Positions 35,544 through 49,800 of a stretch of DNA of 60,000 nucleotides are shown here, one piece after another; positions within the stretch are counted from its first letter, which is position 1; every line of letters starts with the position of its first letter. The stretch is from Tubiluchus corallicola (taxonomy: Eukaryota; Priapulida; Priapulimorpha; Priapulimorphida; Tubiluchidae). The DNA lies in NCBI GenBank assembly GCA_030141605.1, contig JAQGDQ010000012.1:1198359-1258358 (forward strand), read 5' to 3'. The translations under genes and the position numbers were made by a program. The notes below the pieces were generated by a model. It was given only the letters and a program-made list of their open reading frames with translations, ran no database searches and had not been told where the DNA came from.

Positions 35544-37307
35544 CACTTCATGACTTGGCTCATCCTGCAGGCTTTAACCTTATACACTAACGTTAGTCAT
35601 GACAATAGCATTACTGTCGCACAAAGCAAAGCTTTGTAACTAATACTGTTGTCAGAAAAGAGGAAGTGTTAATGTTGGTAGATCAGTTACTACCTATATG
35701 GAGAAGGTTCTCACAATGGCACTTTTGTACACCAAATTGACGATAGCGTCTCTGCACTTCTAGTTTCTTTGGAGTTCTTATGTAACAGATATACTAAAAG
35801 TGATGTGGTCTGACTTTCCGGGTGGAAAAACTGCCCCAAAAGGACCAAATACGATGAATTACTGGTAGTCACAAAAAAGGCACAGACACGGGCAGAAACG
35901 AAAAAGAGGTGCTGGGAGCTGCAACAAACTAAAAAGCAAAAAAATGGCATGAGTGTAATGTAAGCGTGGTAATTCATCATAACATTTGTGGAAAACGAAA
36001 TGAAACAGATATATCCTATAAATATCACACATGAAAGTATGTTTTGAAGAATGAAGGTTAGAACCTGGGTACCTATCTTTCTGTACCTAATTATTTGCTG
36101 AATAAAAAACATTTATTGGTTTCAACAAAACCTATAATTTATTTCAGTTCGTCGCATTTTGCCAACGATCAGGTTATACCATTAACAGTTTCAATCATAA
36201 AACGTTTCACAGGTTAACATAATACTGCAAATATTATTTTATTTACCATTACATTTTAAGACACCATAGTATAAGCAGATGAAACTGTCAGTTGAGAAAT
36301 ATACTTATGATGACCTCACTAGCAACAAAATCATAGTTTAGATCACATGGTGCATGCGTGCCCCAAAAATGTCAAAAAAGTATAGCATTTAGCAAGCTAA
36401 CAGAAGTTTCGTTTTGTCAGAGCTTGGTTTCAAATATGCTCGGTATTACGTCATTCATGAAAAGCAATCGTGAAAAGGAGTTATACTTACCCATTAATTA
36501 CAAGTTGCTGTGATAGAAATAATCATGATTTTTAACACGGAATGTTGGATACATAATGCATCCGCATTACTCAGGCCACAGAAAAGTTAATCTATAGTTT
36601 GCGTGTATGAGTAGTGAGTTTCATAGTACATGATGTTGACAATGGCCATAAGCCGATTGATCATTAACAGTCTATATTAAATTATAATACCTTATAAGCA
36701 AGGTAGACGCTATATAGTCTGTGTGTTAGTGGCACGTTATATTCCTATTTTGATTCCAGTGTCTTTAAATCTGATCTAAATTCGAGACACTCCCTATAAC
36801 GAAACAAATGGGATATAGATAATTTATGATAAAATTTTATAGAGAGATTAATGCTACCACGTATAGGCAAGTTTGTACTAAGACAGTGGGGGTAATTTGT
36901 TTTTAAAACATGTCACTAACAGTCACTTACTTGAGATCCGTCAGTTGATCTTTTAAACTAAATACCGCGTTTAGAGGAATCAATCATAGTCACGACGCTC
37001 AGTGCGTCTGCAATTAAAGTTTCTGGTGTAACAATTGCTTTCTGTAATTAACCTTCCACCTTGAGTTCATCACTCACACAGTGTAAGAAAAGAAATAAAA
37101 ATATACGGGAATGTAATATTTGAAATTGGCTTGAATCCAATTGACTGGTAAATGTATTGTTATATAATAACGTAAAAAAATCAGGTTGCCATGTAATCTA
37201 TTAAATGTGCAAACGCATGCCTTCTGAGGTAACCCGACAGTGGCTATAGTAGTGGGTGGTTGATGTTAGGGCATGACACTCGTCTCAGCTTCATTTACAG
37301 GTGTTCC

Positions 37308-37473
37308 AATAATAATAATACTACTAATAATATTATTATTATTCGGAAAAGTCAATGCTACTCAAGATGATTTATGTTTGCAATGAAAATTTAATGATTT
37401 TTACACCCGTAGTTATAGTAATAGTAATAGTAACACTAACAATAGCAGTAACAGTAATAGTAATGGTAATAGT
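37308..37473. repeat. AAT and TAATAG/TAACAG simple repeats
   Basis: AATAATAATAATA is followed at once by an inverted TATTATTATTATT (37308-37343), then a TAGTAA hexamer-like run at about 37411-37473. Confidence 0.8.
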
Positions 37474-39837
37474 AAATTCATTTAGCTCCATTAATATAAT
37501 ATAATCGTTAAGAGTGTTAGCATATATTATACATATAAATATGAGCAGACATAACGAAAGATCATACGGTCACCCAGTCAGTCATCTCTAATTAGATGCT
37601 AGTATCATTAATATTGTGCCAGTGACAATTAGTCAAAATTACGATTACTTAAATTAAAGAAAAATACAACTTATACGTACATCATACATACACTCCGATT
37701 GAGAGAATAAGATAATAAGTAACATCATCACTAAAATGAGAAAGATAATACATGGGACTCATTATAGTTGTAGATAAATGATAAATAAGGAGACTGTGGC
37801 ACTAAAATATATAATTTGGTAAATTAAAATATGGTATAAACTAAAATACAGTAAGTACAAAATTAATTTGCAGTACTTAATTGATGCAAAATATTTTTAA
37901 GTGAATAGCATTCTAATGTAACAAATTTTTCATCAAGAAAACGATATTAAATACAATAAAATGAAATTTAAAAATAATAAGAAACTGACTATTATGTGAT
38001 TGAAGAAATTTATTTCAATATTTTGATATTGGTGTTTTAATTGATGTAAACAATTTTATGCTTTATCTTATAGATTTCGGTAAAATAGTTTCATGATGTT
38101 TTATATTGGGCAAGCCTTGGTTAGTACTAGTATAGGTTAACCGTTATTGCTTGCTATGGCCCTAGTATTGTAATTCTGTAGATCAGATATTTTAGTGAAA
38201 TAGTTGCTATGCAGATAGGGTAATAAAATACATTAATTTACATTATATACATTAATTTCTAATTTATATTAGTTTCAGAATTCCTAGAGCAATATTTGAC
38301 GGGGTAGTCCGTTGCCTGCTGAGAGAAAAGTCATTAGTTTAATTATTAAATTTTGTGAAGTAATAACAGTTTGGAGTTTGGTATCATCAGCATTAATATA
38401 GTTCATGCTGTTCCTGGCACCAAGATTACACAAGTGCAAGTGCTGGCTTTGCTTCATATATATCAGGTGGTGTAGGAAAACGAGCTGAAGTTTAGAATAC
38501 AATAATATTAGAAGAAAGTACCCTATGATGTTGAACTTTCCGTGTTGTATTACAACGTAATAGAATCAACAGAAGACTGTGTTACTGTTTTCGATGCATT
38601 GTTACATTGCAAGCCATATTAACTACACACAGAATTAACATACTTAACTTGTTTTAGTTTCTTGACCGAACCACTCCATTAACTCAGCATTATATAAATA
38701 AATCAAGTGGCATTTCGGAATATGCCGATTTTTCGAATTATCGAAAACTTTTACTTTTACCGCTTTGATAAGGACGAAATAAGTGCATCATTGTTAAATT
38801 ATATCATAAAAGTCAAGGCGTATAGAATCTATAGCTAACATGTTTCTCAGATTCTTTATGGAACTGCTTATAGCTTAAGGGTATATGTACACGAAAAATG
38901 TGATCGCTCTAAAATCAAGTTCGCATATAAAACTATGGAGAATCTAGTTTAATTGCCGGAGAGGGCACTTATGGGGAAACATCTCAGTTCAACAGATTTG
39001 TGGAACGAAATGAGATAGTTTTTTGTAACGGCGCACTATAATCAGTAAATCAAGCAGCTGATATTAAACGAAAAGTTGTGCAATTATTTGAAGACGGGCA
39101 CTATTTTCCGACCACCCATTCCTTTGAGTGATGTCCACTTTTCCTTTGACTTTGTCCGATCGAGTCAATGTATCCATTGTTTGGATGTGGAAAGTGTGCG
39201 AAGCTAGAATAACTGGCTTTTAAACACATTAAATGTAGTTAATGTGGAATAATTGAGAGGGAAATGACCAGCGGGCATTGAAAGGGTCGTTGATTCGAAG
39301 AGAAGAAACTTTTTTTCATTAACTGGAATAAGGGACTTATTGGGAAAAATCTTAAAATTTATTGCACGTGTATTGCAGTACAGAGTGAAAGAAAAAAGAT
39401 AGCCGCAACAGTATAAGAATTAAGGTACGAAATCATGTTTTCTTCCTAAAAATGATTTGTATAATTATGCATCTAACTTATAACATCAATAACTCATACA
39501 TACATAATTAAATAAGGTATTTCAAAAGTCCTTTATTATTGTTAAAAAATTAATAATAATTATTAGCAATTTAAATTTTACGGCAGGAACCAATGGCAGT
39601 GGAAATTTTAGTGGCACCAAACTTGGTTTCACAAGCTTACTTCAGCGATTTTAATTTACACCACTATACCACGTTAGAGTCAGCATAGCAGAATAAAAAA
39701 TTTGCGCAAAATTTCAAATGTAGATTAAAATAATTTCAGTTGGTGAATGAGAGTTTACGTCAAGATGAACGTTGTGAGTCGTTAACTGCATAGAAAATTG
39801 AAAGTCAAATTAGCTAGTGATTTATATATTACTTAGA

Positions 39838-39994
39838 TAGAGAAAGAAGAGGAGAAAGAGAGAGAAAAAGAGAGGGAAATGAGGAGAGAGTGTGAGGAAG
39901 AGGATGGGGAGGAGGTGGAGCTAGGAGGAGAAGCAGGAAAACGACGAGGAGGAGGAGGGTGCTTGGAGGAGAAACTGGAGGAGGAGAAAGAGGA
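39838..39994. repeat. 157-bp polypurine tract (GA/GGA)
   Basis: Almost only A and G on the plus strand, moving from GAGAAAG-type to GGAGGA-type units with a few pyrimidine interruptions. Long purine/pyrimidine tracts can form triplex (H-DNA) structures. Confidence 0.85.
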
Positions 39995-41942
39995 CACTGT
40001 GTGAATTCATTGTTGGGTTGAAGATGGATTAAATAATTAAGAATTTTAGAATTTTATTATTGGCATATACATTACATTACAATGACATATATACAGCAAA
40101 ACAACAACAAAATACAAAAGTACAAAACAGAACTGCTATGTAGCCAAAAACACTTAACAAATAACGAATATGTATATGTTTGTATACAGTTAGCGTATCA
40201 TAAATAATAATAATAATAGTTAATTATAATTCTTGCTATTACTGACACTAACACGCCACAAGCAGGCCGATTTTGCCCAAAGAGCGAGGAAAACTGTGCA
40301 TCTCAGTACTCGCTTAGAACGGGTGACCACTAAGTTTTTTCACGCAGTTTTAGGACATGGTGAAATTACCAACAAAATGACAATTTATGCATTTCTAGTA
40401 CATAGGTTATTATAATAAAGACGTTAAAATTCGCTATAGTTTCACTATTTTATTAGAGCATTCAGTTTTTTTATAATTGTAACGTACTACTCAATATCTA
40501 AACTACGCACAATTTTTCATGCCGTTTTGATGACATTCGATGAAAACATCATGCTATTTGATGAAAATATAAATGGTTGTTTCGCATGATAATTCATTAT
40601 AATGGAGGATTATAGAGAATCTTTGCGTGAATTAAGGCTTGATTGTGCACAGTTTGTTTTTAGAAGTTTTTAGTCTACAAAACCGTCGTTTTCGCTTCGC
40701 CTTTGGCATTCTAAATGTGGATTTAAGAAAAGAGAATAGTCAAAATCTGTTATTCAAATATTTAGAGCTACAGCCAAGAACACTTCCGAGAAGCACAATT
40801 TAAAATCTAAGTTCATTTCTTGTGTACAGTATACGATTATTCCACATAAATCATAATACCTATAAAACTGTATTCCCTACGCTCAGGTACATGTAAAAAT
40901 GTTTTGGCATTTTCAACTTTTTTAATGACCAGTTAGTGACAATTATTGGCGTTGACGTACGGCCGTTTTCGATATGATCACTTCATCATTTTTTGTGTAC
41001 AAGTAATTTGCAGGTGGACACTGACGCATTTAATGTTGTAAATACTTCGCCAATTTCTATTATGATTTCTTTTTGACAGTGTAAACATCTCTCCTCGCGT
41101 CAACTTTTTAGTCAGTAGTACGTTGCTACTGCTGTATATAAAAAACAAAGATATGTGCGAAGCTGTGAAAATCACGAACAGACAGGTTCTTTTTCAAAAT
41201 TTAAAATTTATCTCATTTTATTCCAAGGCGCCTGAACAAATATTTTTTGAAGTTGCCACACAATTTACGAGGTTTATTTTTGCTTTTTTAAATTTAAGTG
41301 TCTACAAAAGCACATTGCTACACAGTATATTGCGATCAGACATTGGGGCGTATTTACCGTACTAGACCTGAGACCTCCTACGGCACCGCTTACGCTTCAG
41401 TAGATTTTTTTATAGGCCTAAACCTCTAGATAGTAGAATTAAGTGCTGTTATTGAACAAAAACGGTTTTTCATCTAAACAGGTTGTTATATTTATAATTA
41501 TTTACCTTCTTTGGCGTCTTAACGCCTGGTTTTCAGTTGAGTTTTGGATCTGCCCTTTCTGAGTAAAGAGTTACGCTTTCGCTGTAAAGTAAATGTTATT
41601 TTTTGTTTAAAGTAAACACACGGAAGAAGCCCTTTAGCGCTAGTAAATCTTGTAACAGTTGCGAAGCCATTGACCTTACAAGTTCACGTTGGCTGATTTG
41701 TCCTTGAGCTCTTGGGTTACTCATGTTGGATAATTATGCAATTAGAAATTCTAGTTAACAAAAACGATTGTGATGTTGGTTTCTTTTTAATGTCATATTT
41801 TGGGCTGTCCTACTGCTTGATCTACAAATTTAAAGTTTCAGAAAGTATGACAATATATGAAACTATGTTATTATAATAGATTTTATTATAAACCACTTTA
41901 CATTTTTGTAGTTATTTTCCAAATAAGAACGGTCTGGCCTAG

Positions 41943-41999
41943 TAGAACCCTGAGAGAACATTTGCCTCTCAAGAGGCAATAATAGTATATAGGGTTCTA
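41943..41999. repeat. nested double hairpin
   Basis: An outer pair TAGAACCCT/AGGGTTCTA encloses a perfect inner hairpin TTGCCTCT-CA-AGAGGCAA (41962-41979). A single strand would fold as a stem, internal loop and second stem. It has no coding context. Function is unknown. Confidence 0.75.
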
Positions 42000-42469
42000 T
42001 TTTTTTAAATTTTTTAAATTAAGAGAAACGATTAGGTTTCTGAAGATTCTCAAGTTTTCCCACTGGGTGCATTGTCTTTCATCTAAAGCTCTAGTTGCTG
42101 CCATAATGTGTAGGCTGGCTGATCATTTGTACACCACATAATGTTTGCGGATATAAATTACTTATTTTATTAGTAATCATGTATGCTGAATGCACAAGTC
42201 ACAAAGGTTCATTTAAGCAAATTTATTTATTTCAATAAATATTCACGTAATGTTAATAATTAAAATAGATTAAAGTCTTAGAGGAAACATAAATTGTTTT
42301 ACGTCATTTCCTGCGTCATTCGTTTAAACTGTGTAATTTATTGTGTAAACACGTTTGTAATTTCAAACCTGCTTTCCCAAACTTTGATTTCTGTTCAGAA
42401 TTTGTTCTACAGATTTTTCATTCTGTACATTAATATTAACTAAAAATAAAAACAATAGCTCATAAAAAA

Positions 42470-42720
42470 ATTCGTCATTCATGTATTTACTCAGTTACTT
42501 ACTCATCAATTTATTTATTTTTTAATTTATTCATGCACTTATTTATACTTTAAGTATTCATTTTTCTTTCATTTTTTTGTTTATGTTTGTTTTTTTGTTC
42601 GGTTCATTCGTTCGTTGTCCACTCATTTGTTCATATTGAAACATATATTCATTTGTTTTTGAATTTACTTGCCCGTTCACTTGCCTGTTCATTCATTCGT
42701 TTCTTCTTATTGAATTATAC
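42470..42720. repeat. decayed TTCA/TTTA tetranucleotide region
   Basis: Words such as ATTCATG, TTACTCA, ATTTATT, ATTCGTTCG and GTTCATTCATTCG recur for about 250 bases. It appears to be an old ATTC microsatellite now largely degraded. Confidence 0.6.
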
Positions 42721-43712
42721 GTGTGACAGACATCAGACAACTCATAAATGATAATTAAAAACACTTTGTATAAAATTTATGCGACTATGTGTACACCATT
42801 CGTAAAATCTGGTTTTGACATTAGTAAATTAATGTTAACTAAACCTCTTTTAAATAATCTTCTACTTACAATAAGTTGACATTTTCTTAAGTCCGCGGAT
42901 TGGGCGATTAATACGCGGATGAGGATTTTAAGTTTGCTCTCCTTCAACCATAAACGAGTTTACAACGTAAAACCTTGAAAATGATTGTCGTTTTTGAGGT
43001 AACTTACCTTACTGCTGTTGAATTTTCCTCGATTTCTTTATTATGCGAATTATATGACAAGATTTGTTTGAAATAGATTTGGTTTGGAATAGTAATTACA
43101 GTATTTGAAAAATTACTATGAAATTGAAAAATGACGGGTAGTCGCCTAGTCGATGCAGAAAAAAGAGGTTTACAAGTTCCATTTCCAAAATATTATTGTA
43201 ATTAATTAGTTCCGCATCGATGTATATATTTTTCTTATGCTTACGTTCGTGTTGTTTGGACATTTTGAGGCAGTATTCTGGTTATTTTAGTATCGTTTTT
43301 TGCGCTTGCACTGCATATAATTGACTGAAACAGTGATACAATATAGTTTTCTTTACAAGTTTATTAGCCGATACAAAATAATAAAAACTGCTGAGCTTTT
43401 TTGTGTGCTTTATTTGTTGTAATTCTTAGCTGTCTGTGCAAAATTTGTGCTGCCAGTGTTACTTGAAAGAGGTATCTTTTCTGTTGAACAACAGTTTTTA
43501 AAAACACGCGATTTACCTCTTTTTCAGTTTGCAGTTTCAGCCAAAATTACTTTAATAAAGAGGTTTTTCGAATCCTGTTTTCTTAATGCTTTTGCGCAGT
43601 TTATAACCTTAGTAACATGTTAGCAACAGTTTATACCTAATCAGCGTTGCTAACTTGCTAGTAATGATTGACTAGAGTATAAAAATACAAATTGCTGCAC
43701 GATATTAAAAAT

Positions 43713-43803
43713 CTTTTTTTATTTTTCTAGGGACACGAATTCTCAAGCGAAAAAATCAGTGTAGACGAAGCTCAAGGTGGTCACCATTAAATTACGCTCA
43801 GCG
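43713..43803 (+). promoter_or_regulatory. splice acceptor and 5' UTR of the large exon
   Basis: CTTTTTTTATTTTTCTAG ends at 43730, a strong pyrimidine tract plus AG. The exon then starts at 43731. In the coding frame a TAG stop at 43762-43764 shuts the frame, and there is no ATG between 43731 and 43803. This stretch is therefore 5' UTR, and at least one upstream noncoding exon exists. Confidence 0.65.
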
Positions 43804-46800
43804 ATGATTTCAATGTTGAAATCTCTGGGAAAATCTCACCAGCACTTCATTTCAGCGACAACAGACGGCAGCACAAACATAGTTAACGGTGATGATCAAA
43901 GAAATGGAGATGTTTGCAGCGCTGACAAAAAGATACCGAATCGCGCTGACAGTGAACAGGAATTAAAAAATAATCAACAAGTTTTGATTAATGGCCTTCC
44001 AGATCTGGCGCTGGATGCTGAAAGTGAATTTGCCAATTATAATGGTAGCGAGCGAAAAGCAGGAAAGGATTCCCGATTCAAGATAAGCCCGTCCGTGTTT
44101 TCGGAAACTAAAAATATCGAATCGCCAAGTACTGATATGAAATATAATGCGTCTGGCACACGAGTAAAAGTCAGTTCCTGTAAAAAACCGAACAGTTGCG
44201 ATACTATGTCATCTGTAATGGATTCGGTTACCACTTTGAGTTGTGAGCCGAGTTTAGCAAACGGCAGCAGCAGTGTAGCAACAGAGTGTTCCAGTAGCGA
44301 CATTTCCGCGGATTCAGTACAGGCGAAGCCAGAAGACGAGGTTCCGGAACCTATCTCAACAAATAAACAGAGTGAATGCGAAGAACTGGACATTGACTTC
44401 GCTCTGGGCATCGTTGATGTGCGTGGAAAAAGCAGCGAGAAAAAGTCAGTTGACGCTAGGAGTGAATCAAAAACAGGACTGCCTAACAAAACAAATGCAA
44501 GTCTGTACGGTTGTCAAAATGAAGTGAACGACAGTGATGATGACGTGTCTAACAAAATTCTTGATATATTAGTGGAAGAGTGCTCTCACTTGAACAATAA
44601 AGTTGTAAACAAACACGACCAATTTGATTTGGGAGTCTTGCAAAACGGCATTTTGAAAAACTGTGTCAAGTTTAGAGATGATTCGATCAGAAAGCGAGTG
44701 TCTTTTTCAAACAGTGTGACAGAAGTGAGTTTTGAAGTCGACAGTGACTCGTCCACTGATAATGAATCTACAGCTGAGGACAGTGCAGTCAGTGGGTGTG
44801 AAAACTTGAGCTTAACAGACAGATTGGCAGCTATAAAAGATCACTTAAATTACACAATAGAAGCGTCAACAACTGTACCTGCAGAGGACAATGTGGAAAA
44901 AATCTATTCTTGTGTCACAGGTAACATTACAAGTGGACCTATTTTATGCGAGGGAGAAGCCGATTTCTCTAGTAATAACAGTTTGCCTGTTACGCAAGAT
45001 TCATTAGCCGACAGCTGTGTGACGAATTCCGAAGCGAAGCCGTTTTCTCGAGTTACCAGCAATGAAAACACATCAAATGCCGATGCTCTTATTCCGACAC
45101 CTTACCGTCTACCGCGGCTTATATATCAACCCGGGCAGAACTCTGAATCCACAAATACAGCGACCGCGAACGTGACGGGTGTATACTCAGACGCACACTC
45201 TGGGCCTTTGTTGGAGATTTTCAACGCACAGTCCATTAACAATCATAACATCGAGTGCAATGATGTAAATAGTGGCATATATTACTGCAATGGTAAAACT
45301 GGTGATTTAGACTTTGAAAACAGACACATTAGTAATGACATTGTGGATCAAAGCGGAGACGAATTAACAAGAGAAAGTAATAACGCAATTAGTAAAGAGA
45401 ATAACGGTGTCAGCGTGTCAAAACCCAACGAAGAACACCTGGCGATGTTTGTTCAAAGTGAATATAAAGTAAAACCAGATCGTGGAAGCCATGCTCCGGA
45501 TTCGACCGGATTGCTGGCTGACGATAAACAGACTGACAAAACAACAACAACAACATCAACGTCGCAATTATTAGGTCATTTGGTTGAAATGGATATTGAT
45601 GACGCACTTCAAACTCGTGGTGAATTCGTCAGCAAGAACAGCAAAGTTTCTGCCGGTAATGATGACTACAGTTGTAATCTTGCTTTAAACAAAAGTCAGC
45701 CGAGTATAATGGGTTCAGATCAGAAAACTGATTACTGTATTAGCAGAAAACCAGATAAAAACAGAGCTGATGTGACATTTTCGAGTAATGAACTGCTGCC
45801 GTCCTCACCAGCATCAACAACTCAAGAGTCACAACAAGCCCCGCAACAAACACCACTGTCGTTACTGCTGTCGCCATCATTGAAACAAACTGACATCACA
45901 CAGGAAGACCGAATATGGCGCCGAGAAATGAGCCCTGGTGTTGATGATGAGGACAGTGATTCCAGCACTGCTTCACAGGACACCATGATTAGGCGGTCAC
46001 CTGTAAAAAGCATTCGTGTACCTCAGCAAGATAATGATCACTCTCTGGTAACACTTGAGCACAGAGAAAATGCAGAAATGGCTATTAAGTATCAGCAATA
46101 CGACTTGAAACGAAAAGCACTGGAACGGAAAAACTTAAATTTGAGAATAGGTCACTGCCCGGCTCTCAGACGGACAGCGGCCGCAGGCGTGGACGAGTCT
46201 TCATGTAATGATTTAGAAGAAAAACTAAAAATGCTTAATCTGTTCGAGAAGGGTAGTCAAGCAACCAATACACCTGATGCATTATCAGATAACTGTAATA
46301 TAGGTTCAAGTGGTCAGTGCGCTGGAATGGAGAAAATAAGTGAAAATACCTCAAGTGAATATGTTTCAGCGGTTGAGAGCAATGGTGAAAAATGTCCCAA
46401 TCCTCAGAACTTCCCCGCGTCATTGGTGCAAACAGTCGTGTCATGCATACCAGCAGTACCGTGTAATCTCTCGGTAGGCAAGCTGGCTGATAATTGTAGT
46501 TCAAAGACTTCTAATGACTGTTTGACATTGGATAGTATAATTACTAGCAAAACTGACCTGGATATGCTAATAACTGTAGCAAGTGTGACCACAGCAAACT
46601 CGGTTGAACAAAAGAGTGTTTTATCGCCGTGTTGCGCATCTCCAGGCAGTTTGGATGTGGTTATGGATGAGAAATTGAACGTTGCTGTGGGCAAAAGTGC
46701 AGACAACCTTGTTGAACGGTTCTATGACCCAACCGATTACAGACCACAGTGTAGCAGTGGTGATAGTTGCGTGCAAGATCGTAGTCCCTTCAGTCCGAGT

Positions 46801-49800
46801 AAGTCAAATACCGAAAAACGTGGTAGTAATTACACTGACGTGAAAGAAGATAACACTGTTGTTGCACAGTGTAGTGATAAATTAACTTCAGAAACAAACG
46901 ATTTTACAGAAGCGAGTTCCATCGAAAGTATCAGTTCAGGCAACATAGCATTGAATACTAGTAAAATAGCGTGCCGCGTTGATGAAGTGAAGCCTCATAC
47001 AGTCGCTGCAGCTGCATATACAAGCAGAGCCACTCAGAGTTTTAACCAAATAAAAACAAACAACCAATCTGTTTTAGCAAGAAAACCAGAGAGTCACACC
47101 GCCGCCGGAAACGACCCGTTTAAAGAAAAATTGAGTCGAACTAAATTCGAGGCTAAAGCTAAACCAGTCAAAATGATTTTGCCGCAGATGAATCATCAAG
47201 CCGGCGAAAGAAAAAGTGAATCCAGTTCATACAGTAACAGCGTGGATTGGGAAGATATTGGACTGCAACTGCATAAAAAGTATCAGAGCAATAATGTAAA
47301 TGACCTCTTGTACAGCATACATACCTCATACGGCATGGCGGATCAGCTGGATCAACTAGATTTGGATTTTCCGGATGTTAAAAATCTGGATCGCGATACT
47401 AGCGTATATTTAAGCGAGACTGAAGCGTCAAATGACAATATATGCAGCTCGCCCAGTCAACGAACTACTGACACTCATGAACAAAGGGTGAAGATGGAAC
47501 GAAAGTTGGAGCGCTTGCGCTTAGAAATGGAAAAAACTTGTTTCAGCTCCCGAGTGAAAAACAGGGCTAGAGGGCGACAGAAACGCAATCCAGACAGATT
47601 CTGTTTCTCCGACGTGGAAGACGACAATGAAGTGGAGTCCATGTCTCCATCGGATGACAGGTTCTATATGTCGGATTCTGAGTGTGTTAGAGGCTCAAAA
47701 ACAAAGAAACGAAGCAATAAAAGTTACACAGAGAAAGACCTGAATCAAGTTTTTCATCGGTTACAGATACCACAGAATGTGGGTAGAATATACAGTGATG
47801 ACGAAGTAACGCGTGTTATAACAAACAGCTTGCAACGTCACGTTGAGAATGAGATTGTTAGAAACAGCATGGACAACCTTCTGGACACACCAGACCATTA
47901 TAGTCCAGATTGGGACCAAATCGGATTTTCTGACAGTGAACTTTTGTCCGACGGCAGAACCAAGCCGGATCCAAAATTGTTGGGCAATGGAGACATTCAT
48001 CTCCGGGTTGATGAGGCATCACATAAACGCCTTGATGTTTCTGGCCCAACTTATGAGCAACATTATCCCACTGCAGAACCCAATTTTGCTATGTATGCTC
48101 AATCGCAGAAAAAACATATAAAATACGAGTCTCGTCTTCCAATTCCAAACAAACCCATTTATAAACCCCCAGGAATCCCAATTAGTGACCAGTCACCTGC
48201 TCGGTCCGTTCCTATAAAGCGAATGCCAGATATGCAATATCACCTTAAAAAGAACACAAACAGAAACACTGGTGCCTGTAACACGCCTAGCGCAAACGCA
48301 AAACCGTCAAGGAAACCGGATAGTTTAACACCTGACAAACAAAAGGAGGAAAAGACAAATCGGCAGGCATTGCAGCTCGAAGTGGAAAGTAATGCCCAAA
48401 GCAAAAATGCAAACGCGATTGACCCTGTTCAGCAACGTTTGTCAAGGCCATCTCGGATTTTTTGCAATTTTTTCAAGAAACAGAAACTAAATATCAGCAG
48501 GGCTCTGTCACCTGAACGGAAAGAGAAGAGTTCGCAGCCATCATTGAACTCTGACCAGATTCGAAAGAAAATGCAGGCTAATCTTAGCAAGGCAACCATT
48601 TCAGAGCCTCAAAATCTAAGGCGAATAACTCATTCTGCTGACAAATCCGACGAACTGAAGAAATTTGTCAGTCAAGACTATCAGCGAATTAGGAAAGTTT
48701 GTGAGCGTTATAAAAGAGACGAACGTGATGACTTTGAGAGTCCAAATCGCAGTGATTCGATCAGTAGTGGTCAGCGTCCAAAATTCTGCACTTCTGCGGA
48801 AATTTACCAACAACTGGAAAGCAGAGTACGCCCTCCACGTGTCCAGCCAAGGTCTGATTCAGCACCATTAAATGGTGTTGATCACACCCGTAGTGGCCGC
48901 CAAGGTGTAGCCAGAAGTCAAAGTCTTATAGCAGGAAGACCAGACAAAGTGCATTTACGAAATCGAATAGAGTCTCCGGGTTCCAGTTCTAGCGCACCTA
49001 CTATAGTTGAAGAACAACTAGCAAATTCCATTGACAGTAGTCCTCAGCATGGCCATCGAGGTAATATAATAAACATCAGACAACAACAAGTATTTTTGGA
49101 AAACGGTCACTCGGGAAGTTGTCATCAGGTTAAAAATAAAACGAAAATAATAAGACCAAATGCTAGTGGTCGTTCAGAAATACCGCGAAGTGGATTATCA
49201 TCCATAGTCCATGATCAACAAGGCTACATGCGGGGTTCACCCGGACATCATGGTTCTCCTCTTCGAGGTGGTTCTCCTCAGCAAGGGCAATCTCCTGCTT
49301 CTCAACAACGTCGACAGGTGTCGCCACAATTTGCACAGACCTCGCCAATATCTGTGCCGAACAATCAATCACACCCCATAGGTCCAGTTCCTCATTCACA
49401 AATGAATGGCTTCATTCGAAAATCAGCTGATACCTCTCTGCAGCTCCCTCTAGCTCAGGTGCTTTCCAGCAACATCCCGGAAACGGAAGTCAGTGGAGCA
49501 TCTCCCAGTCAGAATGTAAAACTGGTGACTAGGTACACAAATAATGGCGCATTCATTCAACTTGCGTACAAAGCTAGTCCTCAGACTCCGTCTCCCATAG
49601 CAACCAATCGCCATGAAGTTGAGCCTCCACCATTGCATTCACAAAAGTTATTAAATGATTTTCAAAATCCTAAAATTACTCACGATTCATCTTTGATTTA
49701 CCAGCACCATAACACACAGGCGAATTATCCTCACGGTGTCAATGGGTGGAATGATCCCGGTGTTTTACCTCATCGAGGGATGCCTTACCGTTACGGCTAT

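Larger units (their letters stand above)
24631..43730. other. 19-kb gene-poor region
   Basis: No confident coding exon was seen. It holds two CpG-richer islands (about 28010-28800 and 33020-33720), simple repeats (30088, 37308, 39838, 42470), a perfect palindrome (35515), a nested hairpin (41943) and two weak candidate first exons (25467-25503 and 30214-30256). The 5' noncoding exon of the large gene whose CDS starts at 43804 probably lies somewhere here. A TATA-like TATATAAAAG near 26264 has no recognisable gene behind it. Confidence 0.5.

Noticed and set aside
35711-36112. 133-codon minus-strand frame
   Set aside because: Hydrophobic, low-complexity reading of AT-rich DNA with no homologous motif or gene context.
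36931-36957. 27-base microexon (FKRSTDGSQ) with GTAAGTGA donor, minus strand
   Set aside because: Too short to tell from chance without transcripts.
43018-43075. Minus-strand sequence resembling the end of the 20337 PADI exon (ATTCAACAGCAG then GTAAGT)
   Set aside because: No acceptor or ATG; the similarity covers only about 25 bases around the donor.
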